Origin: Myxococcales bacterium
GTDB lineage: Bacteria > Myxococcota_A > Polyangia > Polyangiales > JADJMO01
Reading direction: 5' to 3'
NCBI GenBank assembly: GCA_016709545.1
Contig: JADJMO010000002.1
Coordinates: forward strand, 372,001 to 436,000
Length of the DNA stretch: 64,000 nt
The notes below the pieces were generated by a model, which saw nothing but the letters and a program-made list of their open reading frames with translations, ran no database searches and was not told the origin of the DNA. Each line of letters starts with the position of its first letter. Within the stretch, counting starts at the first letter, position 1. The translations under genes were made by a program, and so were the position numbers. This document shows positions 53,898 through 62,111 of this stretch, in pieces.

Positions 53898-54401
53898 TCA
53901 CGGCACCGCGCAGGCCGCGCCGTGCTCGGAGTAGGTGATCTCCGCCGCGAGCCACTCGTCGACGTCGAGGACGATCGGCTCGCCCGCCTTGGCGCCGTCG
54001 TCGAGAGGGACGTACCACTGCACCACGGGCGGTGGCGCGCCTCCGCCCGGCGGACAGCCGCAGGAGCGATGGTGCTCGGTCGTGGTCTTCTTCGGCCGCA
54101 GCTGGAGGACGTGGAGGACATTCGCCGCGTCACGGACCACCCACGGAGGGCGGCTTTCCTCCTGTCCGGTCCCGACGACCAGCACCGGGCGACCCTTCTC
54201 GTCGACCGTGCCCGAAGGGTTCGTGACGAGACTGCCGTGATACCCCGCGCGGACGGGGACGAGCGCGAAGTTCTTGGCGGCGACGGCCTGACGGAGGGTC
54301 GCGTCGTTGGCTTCGCGAATCCGGGTGTGGAAGGTGCCGTCGCGGGTGCAGCAGCCTTGGAGGAGGAGAAGGGCGGAGAAGAGCAGGCTGCTGTGGTGCA
54401 T
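53898..54401 (-). CDS. Small lipoprotein of unknown function
   Basis: It has 167 residues with signal and lipobox LLQGC (Cys near residue 17), then a globular domain with CGCP in the middle and a final Cys near the C-terminus (GAACAVP). No family recognised. It ends 24 bases from the convergent beta-helix gene. Confidence 0.6.
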   Translation of the reverse strand: MHHSSLLFSALLLLQGCCTRDGTFHTRIREANDATLRQAVAAKNFALVPVRAGYHGSLVTNPSGTVDEKGRPVLVVGTGQEESRPPWVVRDAANVLHVLQLRPKKTTTEHHRSCGCPPGGGAPPPVVQWYVPLDDGAKAGEPIVLDVDEWLAAEITYSEHGAACAVP

Positions 54402-54454
54402 CGGTGCGTTGGGTCGAACGGCGGGGCAGGCTCGAGCTTACAGTCGACGACCGG

Positions 54455-54895
54455 TCAGAATGGTTGCTCGCAGACGGTGGTGCGGTAGCAGCATAGAACA
54501 CGCTTCTTCTTCTTCAATTGTTCGCCGCTGAAGCCGGCGTGGAGCTGCACCTTGTGCCAGGTGGCCTCGCACGCGGCGTACGGCGCTGCGGCCGCGACCT
54601 TTGGCCCACTCGACGGCGGCGGGAGGCAGTGGACGGCGTGATAGCAGTCACCCGATGCGCCCTTGAAGTCCTCGAAGGAGTACTCGGCATCGGGCTCGGA
54701 GTCGGGCTGGGCGGCAGGGGGCGGCGTGGCCGCCACCGGCGTGGGCGAAGGCCCAGAGCCAGGAACGAGCTCGAGCGTCTTGGCCTCCGTCTTGGCCTCC
54801 GTGGTGGGTGGAGTGGGTGGAGGCAGCGGTGGTGGGGGTGTGGCGCAGCCCGAGAGCGAGACCAGCAGCAGGCCCAGCACGCGGGTCGTGGCCAT
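54455..54895 (-). CDS. Small Pro-rich lipoprotein with Cys-rich C-terminus
   Basis: It has 146 residues with lipobox LSGC near residue 17 and a Pro/Thr/Ala linker to about residue 67. A conserved-looking module follows: SGDCYHAVHCLPPP ... ACEATWHKVQLHAGFS ... RVLCCYRTTVC. The C-terminal six Cys probably pair. No family recognised. The start is supported by TAAGCT 8 nt upstream. Confidence 0.6.
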   Translation of the reverse strand: MATTRVLGLLLVSLSGCATPPPPLPPPTPPTTEAKTEAKTLELVPGSGPSPTPVAATPPPAAQPDSEPDAEYSFEDFKGASGDCYHAVHCLPPPSSGPKVAAAAPYAACEATWHKVQLHAGFSGEQLKKKKRVLCCYRTTVCEQPF

Positions 54896-54903
54896 GGATG
54901 CCC

Positions 54904-54909
54904 AGCTTA
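54904..54909 (-). promoter_or_regulatory. -10 hexamer TAAGCT
   Basis: On the minus strand it is 8 nt before the ATG at 54895. Confidence 0.3.
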
Positions 54910-54956
54910 CCCGGGCCGGCGCCCGGGAGCATTCGGCTCGATCCTCTGGGGCCGAC

Positions 54957-55391
54957 TCAGTTGCGGACGCAGGCGTTGTTCATGGTCGCCTGGGTGCGCA
55001 CGAACGAGCCGTTGGTGCACTTGCCATCCACGTAGAGGACGTCGTCGCACGACTTGGTGAGCTCGGCGAAGGCCTCCGCCGCGGTCATGCCCGTGGCGGT
55101 CTTGTCCTTCCACTCCACCGAGCTGTCGCCACTGCTCTTGCAGTGAAAGCTGGTCAGACACCGCGCGGCGCACGACCACGCCGGCGGCGCAGGGGCCTTC
55201 TCGAGCTTCTCCAGCCGTGCGGTCAGCTTGTCGACGTCGGCCCGTAGCGCCTGGACCTCCTTGTGGAGTTCGGTCGTCGTGGGCGACGAAGGCGTCGGCG
55301 CGGCCGGGCTCGGAGGCGCCTGGGCGCATCCCGAGACGGCGACGACGAGGGCCGCCTGGATCAGACGGCGCGAAAGGCGACGTTGCTGCAT
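54957..55391 (-). CDS. Lipoprotein with short coiled coil and Cys domain
   Basis: It has 144 residues with lipobox VSGC near residue 21, a Pro/Ser/Thr linker, and a short trimeric-type coiled coil (ELHKEVQALRADVDKLTARLEKLEKA). A Cys domain (WSCAARCLTSFHCKSSG ... KSCDDVLYVDGKC ... NNACVRN) follows. The coiled coil suggests oligomerisation at the membrane surface. Unknown function. Confidence 0.6.
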   Translation of the reverse strand: MQQRRLSRRLIQAALVVAVSGCAQAPPSPAAPTPSSPTTTELHKEVQALRADVDKLTARLEKLEKAPAPPAWSCAARCLTSFHCKSSGDSSVEWKDKTATGMTAAEAFAELTKSCDDVLYVDGKCTNGSFVRTQATMNNACVRN

Positions 55392-55450
55392 CGCGGGTGA
55401 GTCAGGGAGGCCGCTCGTCCGTTTCGAGTCGTACTCCCGATTCGTGTCCT

Positions 55451-56056
55451 TCAGAGCTTCGACGCCTCGCGCGCCGCCTCCGCCTGCGGCCGCACGAAGC
55501 ACCCCTCCACGTGGTCGTTCACGAGCCCCATCGCCTGCATGAACGCGTACATCGTCGTCGGTCCGACGAACGTCCATCCGCGGCGCTTGAGGTCCTTCGA
55601 GAGCGCGATCGACTCCTTGCTGGTGGCCATCTCGCAGAGCACCTCCTTGGTCAGCCGCTCCGGGCGGCTCGACGCCGGCGGCTCGAAGCGCAGCACGTAG
55701 GCGGAGAGCGATCCGACCTCGTCGACGAGGTCGCAGCAGCGCTTCGCGTTGTTGATCGTGCTCTCGATCTTCCCCCGGTGCCGGACGATGCCCGCGTCGG
55801 CGAGCAGCCGCGTCACGTGGCGCTCGGTGAAGCGCGCGACCTTCTCGATCTCGAACTCGGCGAAGCCCTTGCGGAAGGCCTCGCGCTTCTTGAGGATCGT
55901 CAGCCACGAGAGCCCGCTCTGGAACCCCTCGAGGCAGACCTTCTCGAACAGGCGGCGGTCGTCTCGTACCGGGAATCCCCACTCGGTGTCGTGGTAGGCG
56001 GTGTAGAGCGCGTCGTCGCCGCACCACCAGCAGCGTCGCTCCTCGGTCGCGGCCAT
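55451..56056 (-). CDS. tag: DNA-3-methyladenine glycosylase I
   Basis: It has 201 residues, the family size. The N-terminal CWWCG...YHDTEWG supplies the zinc ligands Cys9 and His22, and HVEGC near the C-terminus the other two. The active-site stretch FQSGLSWLTILKKREAFRKGF and GWTFVGPTTMYAFMQAMGLVNDH are diagnostic. It removes 3-methyladenine from alkylated DNA in the cytoplasm. It is divergent from the histidine kinase gene. Confidence 0.95.
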   Translation of the reverse strand: MAATEERRCWWCGDDALYTAYHDTEWGFPVRDDRRLFEKVCLEGFQSGLSWLTILKKREAFRKGFAEFEIEKVARFTERHVTRLLADAGIVRHRGKIESTINNAKRCCDLVDEVGSLSAYVLRFEPPASSRPERLTKEVLCEMATSKESIALSKDLKRRGWTFVGPTTMYAFMQAMGLVNDHVEGCFVRPQAEAAREASKL

Positions 56057-56065
56057 CGGCGGATC

Positions 56066-56071
56066 AGCCTA
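56066..56071 (-). promoter_or_regulatory. -10 hexamer TAGGCT of tag
   Basis: On the minus strand it is 9 nt before the ATG at 56056. Confidence 0.25.
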
Positions 56072-56103
56072 CTCCGGCCTCCTCGCGCGGCGAGGCTTTC
56101 CGA

Positions 56104-56109
56104 TACAGT
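56104..56109 (+). promoter_or_regulatory. -10 hexamer TACAGT
   Basis: It lies 10 nt before the ATG at 56120 of the hybrid kinase. Confidence 0.3.
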
Positions 56110-56119
56110 TCACCTGCCG

Positions 56120-57910
56120 ATGCTCCCCCTCGCCGCCCGCATGTTCGAGGAGCGCTATCGGCGGGCGTACCTGCAGGACGACGGCCGACAGACCGCCCTC
56201 GCGTTCACCCTCGTGCACCTCGCCTACCTCGCGATCCTGCGCAACGACTGGGTGCTGTTCGGCGGCAGCCCCCAATTCGTGACCCTGCTCGTGGCCCGGG
56301 TGATCGCCGCGCTCCTCGGCTTCGGGTGCGCGTTCGTCCTCCTGCGGTCTCGCACGCCGAAGACACACCTCGCGACGACGTGGGTGGGCTGGGGGTCGTT
56401 CATCGTCTCGAACGCCTACCTGTGGCGGGAGCGAGCCGTCGTCGGCGAGTACGTCGGCCCACTGCTCGCGGGCTTCGCGCTCCTCTGCGTGTTGTACTTC
56501 GCGCAGCAGGGGCCGTTCCTCCCGCGCTTCGTGCCCGCCCTCGCCATGTCCGGGCTGCTCTTCTACTTGTTCCGCGACCTGGTCGTCGCGCACTCGCGGA
56601 TCGCCGACGTGACGCTGGTGGCGGTGCTCCTCTCGCTGAACGCGATGGGGATCGTGTCGTTCTTCGCCGCCGATCGCCACCGTCGCGAGCGGTTCCGCGC
56701 CGAGCGCGCGCAGCGAGCGTCGCGGAGGGAGCTGTCGCACCGCCTCCTCGAGATCGCGGCCGAGAAGGAGCGCGCCGAGCAGCTGGCGCGCGCCAAGTCC
56801 GACTTCCTCGCGACCATGAGCCACGAGTTCCGCACGCCGATGAACGCCGTGATCGGCCTCTCGGAGCTGCTCGCCGACCAGGAGCTGCCGAGCGAGGCGG
56901 TCGGCCAGGTGCGCACCATCCGCGAGAGCGCCCGTGCCCTGCTCGGCTTGCTCGAGGACCTGCTCGACTTCGCCAAGATCGACGCCGGCCACCTCGAGCT
57001 GCGCAACGAAGCGTTCGAACCCGCCGCCCTCGCGGCGTCGGTGGTGGAGATGCTGCGCCCCGAGGCCTCGGCGAAGGGCGTCGCGCTCGCGCTCTCGGTC
57101 GACGCCGTGCCGCTCGTGGAGGCCGACTCGCGGAGGCTCCGACAGGTGCTCGTCAACCTCGTGGGCAACGCCGTGAAGTTCACGAGCCACGGCTCGGTGA
57201 CGCTCGGCGTGGTCTGTCGCGGCGCGCCGCTCCGCTTCCAGTGCGAGGTGCGGGACACGGGCGTCGGCATCGATCCCGCCGCGTTCGCGCGCATCTTCAA
57301 CCCGTTCGAGCAGGTCGCGAGCAGCGGCGCGCGGCGCGGCACCGGGCTCGGCCTGCCGATCTCCGATCGCATCGTCCAGGCCATGGGGGGTGAGCTCCGC
57401 GTCGAGAGCGAGCCCGGCGTCGGATCGCGCTTCTGGTTCGAGGTGCCCGTTCGCGTGGCGACGCGCGCGCGCATCCCCACCCCGCCTCCCGCCAAGACGG
57501 CGCCGCTGCGCATCCTGCTCGTCGAGGACCACCCGATCAACCAGCGCGTCGCGCTCGCGATGCTGGCCAAGCTCGGGCACGCCGCCGACACCGCCGCCGA
57601 CGGCGCGTCCGCGCTCTCGGCCCTCGACGCGACCGACTACGATCTGGTGCTGCTGGATCTGCGCCTGCCGGACGGCAACGGTCTCGACCTCGTCCCGCGT
57701 CTCCGCGCGGCGAGCCGGCAGCCGCTGTGGATCGCCGCGACCACGGCCAACGCGCTCCCGGAGGATCGCGCCGCGTGTCGCGCGGCGGGCATGGACGACT
57801 TCCTCGCCAAGCCCTTCTCCTCCGCGGATCTCGGCGGGGTCCTCGTCCGTGCACTCGACTCCCGCGCCGAGCGGGTACTCGGTCAGATTGGTCGGCCTGC
57901 CGTTTGCTAG
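56120..57910 (+). CDS. Membrane hybrid histidine kinase with receiver domain
   Basis: It has 596 residues. Five or six membrane helices lie between residues 25 and 185, followed by a short coiled coil. The HisKA domain carries His235 in SHEFRTPMNAVIG. The HATPase has N (NLVGNAVKFT), G1 (DTGVGID), F (FNPFEQ) and G2 (GTGLGLPI) boxes. A C-terminal receiver domain contains Asp513 (LLDLRLPDG). No separate sensor domain is seen, so the membrane part is the likely input. It probably passes phosphate to a separate HPt or regulator not in the window. Confidence 0.92.
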   Translation: MLPLAARMFEERYRRAYLQDDGRQTALAFTLVHLAYLAILRNDWVLFGGSPQFVTLLVARVIAALLGFGCAFVLLRSRTPKTHLATTWVGWGSFIVSNAYLWRERAVVGEYVGPLLAGFALLCVLYFAQQGPFLPRFVPALAMSGLLFYLFRDLVVAHSRIADVTLVAVLLSLNAMGIVSFFAADRHRRERFRAERAQRASRRELSHRLLEIAAEKERAEQLARAKSDFLATMSHEFRTPMNAVIGLSELLADQELPSEAVGQVRTIRESARALLGLLEDLLDFAKIDAGHLELRNEAFEPAALAASVVEMLRPEASAKGVALALSVDAVPLVEADSRRLRQVLVNLVGNAVKFTSHGSVTLGVVCRGAPLRFQCEVRDTGVGIDPAAFARIFNPFEQVASSGARRGTGLGLPISDRIVQAMGGELRVESEPGVGSRFWFEVPVRVATRARIPTPPPAKTAPLRILLVEDHPINQRVALAMLAKLGHAADTAADGASALSALDATDYDLVLLDLRLPDGNGLDLVPRLRAASRQPLWIAATTANALPEDRAACRAAGMDDFLAKPFSSADLGGVLVRALDSRAERVLGQIGRPAVC

Positions 57911-57921
57911 TGGGCCGGCCC

Positions 57922-58227
57922 ATGGCCACCCACATCACCGAAGAATGCATCAACTGCGGAGCCTGTGTCCCCGAGTGCCCGAACGAGGCGATCTCCGAGG
58001 GTGACTCGCTCTACGTCATCGACCCGGACCGTTGCACCGAGTGCGTCGGATTCCACGACAAAGAGGCCTGTCAGGCCGTCTGCCCGGTCGAGTGCTGCGT
58101 GCCCGATCCGAACCGCACCGAGAAGGAAGAGGCGCTGATCGCCCGCGCCCTCGAGCTGCACCCCGGCGACGCCGACCTCGCCGCCAAGGCCAAGGGCGGC
58201 GACTTCCCCTCACGCTTCCGTAACTAG
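57922..58227 (+). CDS. Dicluster 4Fe-4S ferredoxin (YfhL-like)
   Basis: It has 101 residues with two cluster-binding motifs, CINCGACVPECPNEAI and CTECVGFHDKEACQAVCPVECC. The second has the insertion between its first Cys residues typical of YfhL/FdxA-like ferredoxins. It is a soluble electron carrier. It lies 146 bp before the complex I operon, which lacks the NADH-oxidising module, so it is a candidate electron donor (inference). A TAGTGG hexamer overlapping the kinase stop lies 8 nt upstream of the ATG. Confidence 0.88.
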   Translation: MATHITEECINCGACVPECPNEAISEGDSLYVIDPDRCTECVGFHDKEACQAVCPVECCVPDPNRTEKEEALIARALELHPGDADLAAKAKGGDFPSRFRN

Positions 58228-58373
58228 ACAGACTCTGCGCCGGCTCCTCACGACGGGCACGGTCTGCGCCTCCATGCAAGGCGTGCACGTGTCCGGGTGG
58301 GGGGCCGCAGAGCCCGCACCTCGATTCCGGAAGTCGTTGCGTGGCGTAGGAACTGCACCCCCCGAGACGCTCG

Positions 58374-58733
58374 ATGCACGCCTGGCTCTCAGCACTCTCC
58401 TTCTTGCTCGTGTCGACGCTGATCGGCGTCGGGATCCTCGCCGCTTCACGCGCCATCCGCGTTCGCGCGAAGGTCGACTCGCCGCTCAAGCAGAACACCT
58501 ACGAGTGCGGTGAAGAACCGGCGCAGGTCGCGTGGATGCAGTTCCACGCGCGCTACTACGTCGTCGCGCTGTTCTTCGTCTTGTTCGACATCGAAGCAGT
58601 GTTCCTGTTCCCGTGGGCCACGGTGCTCCGCGAGCTCGGCGCCGGGGCCTTCGCGGCCGCGGTGACCTTCGTGCTCGTGCTGATGCTCGGCTGGCTCTAC
58701 GCGCTGCGCAAGGAGGCGCTGCAGTGGCAATGA
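58374..58733 (+). CDS. nuoA: NADH-quinone oxidoreductase subunit A
   Basis: It has 119 residues, three membrane helices and the signature YECGEEP...QFHARYYVVALFFVLFDIEAVFLFPWA. It is the first gene of the complex I operon. The 146-bp spacer before it shows no gene; a TAGGAA at 58347-58352 may be its -10. Confidence 0.96.
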   Translation: MHAWLSALSFLLVSTLIGVGILAASRAIRVRAKVDSPLKQNTYECGEEPAQVAWMQFHARYYVVALFFVLFDIEAVFLFPWATVLRELGAGAFAAAVTFVLVLMLGWLYALRKEALQWQ

Positions 58734-59932
58734 ACGAATCCGACGGCAAACGTCGCCTGCCCCGCTACGACGAAGCCGCACTCGCCTACGAGCACCCCCT
58801 CTACAAGACCCTCCTCGCGGCCCCTGGTCTCTCGGTCTCCGTCGCCCCGCTCGATCTGCTCCTCTCGTGGGGCACGATGAACAGCCTGTGGGTGTTCCCC
58901 ATGGCCACGAGCTGCTGCGGCATCGAGCTGATGTCCGCCGCCGCGAGCCGCGTCGATCTCGACCGCATGGGCACCATCGTCCGCGCGACCCCGCGTCAGG
59001 CCGACGTGATGGTCGTCGCCGGAACCATCACCGTGAAGATGGCGCCGCGCGTGAAGCTCCTCTGGGACCAGATGCCCGAGCCCAAGTGGTGCATCGCCAT
59101 GGGCTCGTGCGCGATCTCGGGCGACTTCTACCGCGAGCTCTACTCGGTGGTCCCCGGCATCGACACCTTCCTGCCGGTCGACGTCTACATCCCTGGCTGC
59201 CCGCCGAACCCCGAGGCCCTCATGCACGGCCTCCTGCGCCTGCAGGAGAAGGTGAAGCTCGCCCGCGCGGGTCAGCTCGTGGCGAAGGAGTATCCGCCGA
59301 ACCGGCTCGACATCACCAAGCCGAGCATCGCGCGCCTCTCGGATCCCGCGCGCGACCCTGCGCTCTCGGCGGCGCAGGAGAAGTCCGCAGGCGAGGCCAC
59401 CGCGACGGACGAGAGCGACGAGCGCGGCGGCGGCAACGCGTCGGCCGTCGAGCCGTTCGCCGCCGAGACGACCAGCACCGACGTCGAGGCCTTGCTCCGG
59501 GAGCTCGGGGTCACCGAGTTCCCCAAGGACGGGGCGCCGATCGTGCCCGTGGAGCAGCACGTCACCCTGGCCCGTCGCCTCCGCGCGATGAACTACCGGA
59601 TCTTCGTGCACGTGGTCGCGACCCACTTCCCGGAGAAGACCGGCGCCAAGGCGGCCCCCGAGCGCTTCGAGGTCGCCTACGCGCTGCGCTCGGTCGGCAG
59701 CGGCTCCAAGATCGCCAGCTGGCGGCTCTCGCTCGCGACGGGGCAGGCCGCCCCCACCCTGGTCGGCGTGTTCGCCGGCGCCGACTGGCAGGAGAGAGAG
59801 CAGTTCGATCTGGTCGGGGTGCGGTTCGACGGCCACCCCGATCTGCGCCGCATCATGATGCCCGGCAACTGGGAAGGGCACCCCCTGCGCAAGGACTACC
59901 CCGCCGACAAGGCCTGCACGCCATGGAGATGA
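58730..59932 (+). CDS. nuoBC: Fused NADH-quinone oxidoreductase subunits B and C
   Basis: It has 400 residues in one frame. Residues 1 to about 190 are NuoB with the N2-cluster ligands Cys62, Cys63, Cys127 and Cys157 (TSCCGIE, GSCA, GCPP). A Glu/Asp/Ala linker of about 55 residues leads to a NuoC domain (LARRLRAMNYRIFVHVVATHF ... QEREQFDLVGVRFDGHPDLRRIMMPGNWEGHPLRKDYP). The fusion is unusual next to the common NuoCD fusion. No stop or start codon context suggests two genes. Confidence 0.93.
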   Translation: MNESDGKRRLPRYDEAALAYEHPLYKTLLAAPGLSVSVAPLDLLLSWGTMNSLWVFPMATSCCGIELMSAAASRVDLDRMGTIVRATPRQADVMVVAGTITVKMAPRVKLLWDQMPEPKWCIAMGSCAISGDFYRELYSVVPGIDTFLPVDVYIPGCPPNPEALMHGLLRLQEKVKLARAGQLVAKEYPPNRLDITKPSIARLSDPARDPALSAAQEKSAGEATATDESDERGGGNASAVEPFAAETTSTDVEALLRELGVTEFPKDGAPIVPVEQHVTLARRLRAMNYRIFVHVVATHFPEKTGAKAAPERFEVAYALRSVGSGSKIASWRLSLATGQAAPTLVGVFAGADWQEREQFDLVGVRFDGHPDLRRIMMPGNWEGHPLRKDYPADKACTPWR

Positions 59933-61134
59933 GCGAAGCCCACGCGGTGCTCGCGAGCGCCCGACGCGCCCGCGTCGATCCGCACCTCTCGATCAAGACC
60001 TACGATCCCGAGGCCGACATGATGCTGCTGCACTTCGGGCCGCAGCACCCGTCGACCCACGGCGTCTTCCGCATGGACCTGCACCTCGACGGCGAGATCG
60101 TCGTCAAGGCCACGCCCTACGTGGGCTACCTGCACCGCGCGGTCGAGAAGCTCTGCGAGAAGCTCTCCTACGTGATGCTGACGCCGATCGTCGACAAGAA
60201 CGACTACGTCGCGCCGATGACCAACGAGCAGGCGCTGAACATGGCGTTCGAGAAGCTCCTCGGCGTCGAGGTCCCGCGCCGCGCGCGGTGGCTCCGCACG
60301 ATCCTCGCGGAGCTGCAGCGGGTGGCGTCGCACCTGCTCTGGCTCGGCACCTTCACGCTGGATCTCGGCGGCGCGCTCGGCGGCGGCTCCACCCTGTTCC
60401 TCCACTGCTTCCGTGAGCGCGAGCTGATCCTCGATCTGTTCGAGGATCTGACCGGCGCGCGGTTCCACTACAACACCCACACCATCGGCGGGAACCGCCA
60501 CGACCTCCCCGCGGGGTTCGCGGCCAAGGTCAAGCAGGTGGTCGCGGTGATCGAGGCGCGGCTGCCGGAGTACGCGGCGTTGAGCCTCGACAACGGGATC
60601 TTCAAGGCCCGCACCACGGGCGTCGGCGTCCTCGACGGCGACCTCGCCCTCGAGCTCGGCATCACCGGGCCGGTCCTCCGCGCCTCGGGCGTCGACCACG
60701 ACCTTCGGCGCGACGCCCCGTACCACGCGTACGACGAGCTCCCGGTGAACGTCGTCGTCGGCCACGGCGGCGACTGCCGCGCACGAGCCGAGGTCCGGTT
60801 CGCCGAGATGCGCGAGAGCCTGCGCCTCGTACGCGACGCGATCGACGGCGTGCCCGAGGGGCCGATCAATGGCTACAAGCCCATCCGTCAACCGACGATG
60901 GCGAAGTCCACCGGCGGTCAGGTCTATGTCGGCATCGAGACCCCGCGCGGGGAGCTCGGCACCTTCGTGATCGGCGGAGGCGACACCCCGACCAGCCCCT
61001 ACCGGCTCAAGATCCGGCCGCCGAGCCTGCACTCGCTCTCGGCGCTCCCCTACATCCTCCCGGGCCAGACGGTGAGCGACGCGGTCGCCATCCTCGGGTC
61101 CCTCGATCCCATCATGGGGGAGGTCGACCGATGA
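59923..61134 (+). CDS. nuoD: NADH-quinone oxidoreductase subunit D
   Basis: It has about 403 residues (ATG 59923, or 59929 within it). FGPQHPSTHGVFRMDLHLDGE, VGYLHRAVEKLCEKLSY, ELQRVASHLLWLGTF and the C-terminal LRPPSLHSLSALPYILPG-like region identify the 49-kDa quinone-site subunit. It overlaps the nuoBC end by 10 nt. Confidence 0.96.
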   Translation: MEMSEAHAVLASARRARVDPHLSIKTYDPEADMMLLHFGPQHPSTHGVFRMDLHLDGEIVVKATPYVGYLHRAVEKLCEKLSYVMLTPIVDKNDYVAPMTNEQALNMAFEKLLGVEVPRRARWLRTILAELQRVASHLLWLGTFTLDLGGALGGGSTLFLHCFRERELILDLFEDLTGARFHYNTHTIGGNRHDLPAGFAAKVKQVVAVIEARLPEYAALSLDNGIFKARTTGVGVLDGDLALELGITGPVLRASGVDHDLRRDAPYHAYDELPVNVVVGHGGDCRARAEVRFAEMRESLRLVRDAIDGVPEGPINGYKPIRQPTMAKSTGGQVYVGIETPRGELGTFVIGGGDTPTSPYRLKIRPPSLHSLSALPYILPGQTVSDAVAILGSLDPIMGEVDR

Positions 61135-62111
61135 ACGGGCTCGTCCACGGCGCCGTCTACGGCGGCGTCATCGCCAGCGTCCTGCTCACCACCATCGCGT
61201 TCGGCATCTGGTTCGAGCGCAAGTTCGCGGGCCGCATGCAGTCGCGGCTCGGCCCCACCATCGTGGGCCCGTTCGGCTTGCTGCAGTCCGTCGCCGACGT
61301 GGTGAAGCTCCTCCAGAAGGAGGACATCGTCCCGCGGGACGCCGACCGTCCGCTCTTCGACCTCGCGCCCGTGCTCGCGGCGCTGTTCTCGCTCGGCGTC
61401 GCCGCGGTGGTCCCGTTCTCGCCGACGATCATCGCCTCCGACCTCGACGTGGGCGTCCTCTACATCCTCGCGGTCGGCGGCCTCATGGTCATCCCGACCT
61501 TCATGGCCGGGTGGGCCAGCAACAACAAGTTCGCCCTCATCGGCGGCATGCGCGCGATCGCGCAGTCGGTCTCCTACGGCGTCCCGCTCGTGCTCGCCGT
61601 GCTCGTGCCGGTCATCCTCTCGGGCACGCTCAGCGTCTCGGGCATCGTCACCTACCAGGCGAACCACCACTGGTTCCTCACCTGGCCGGTGTTCATCGGG
61701 GTGCCGGCGTTCGCCATCTACTACATGGCGATGCTCGCCGAGTCGAACCGCATCCCGTTCGACATCCCCGAGGCCGAGAGCGAGCTCGTGGCCGGCGTGA
61801 CGACCGAGTACACGGGCGCCAAGTTCACGCTGTTCTACATGGCGGAATACGTGCACACCCTCGTCGGCTCGGCCGTCGGCGCCGCGCTGTTCCTCGGCGG
61901 GTGGGACGGGCCCTTCGCGCCCGGCCTGCACTGGATGGTCCTCAAGACCCTCGTGCTCTTCACGGTCGTGTACTGGGTGCGCTGGAGCTTGCTGCGCCTG
62001 CGCTCCGACCAGCTGATGGTCCTCTGCTGGAAGTGGCTCACGCCCATCGGCGTGCTCCTCGTGCTCGGCGCGGCCGCCTGGGTGCAGTTCGTGCCAGGAG
62101 GCTTCCAATGA
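61131..62111 (+). CDS. nuoH: NADH-quinone oxidoreductase subunit H
   Basis: It has 326 residues, with eight predicted membrane helices. FERKFAGRMQSRLGPTIVGPFGLLQSVADVVKLLQKEDI and the quinone-chamber motif AESNRIPFDIPEAESELVAGVTTEYTG are diagnostic. It overlaps nuoD by 4 nt; nuoG, which precedes nuoH in many operons, is absent. Confidence 0.96.
   Translation: MNGLVHGAVYGGVIASVLLTTIAFGIWFERKFAGRMQSRLGPTIVGPFGLLQSVADVVKLLQKEDIVPRDADRPLFDLAPVLAALFSLGVAAVVPFSPTIIASDLDVGVLYILAVGGLMVIPTFMAGWASNNKFALIGGMRAIAQSVSYGVPLVLAVLVPVILSGTLSVSGIVTYQANHHWFLTWPVFIGVPAFAIYYMAMLAESNRIPFDIPEAESELVAGVTTEYTGAKFTLFYMAEYVHTLVGSAVGAALFLGGWDGPFAPGLHWMVLKTLVLFTVVYWVRWSLLRLRSDQLMVLCWKWLTPIGVLLVLGAAAWVQFVPGGFQ

Noticed and set aside
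58228..58373. Possible riboswitch or small RNA before nuoA
   Set aside because: I found no convincing conserved fold or motif in the 146-bp spacer, only a possible -10 element.
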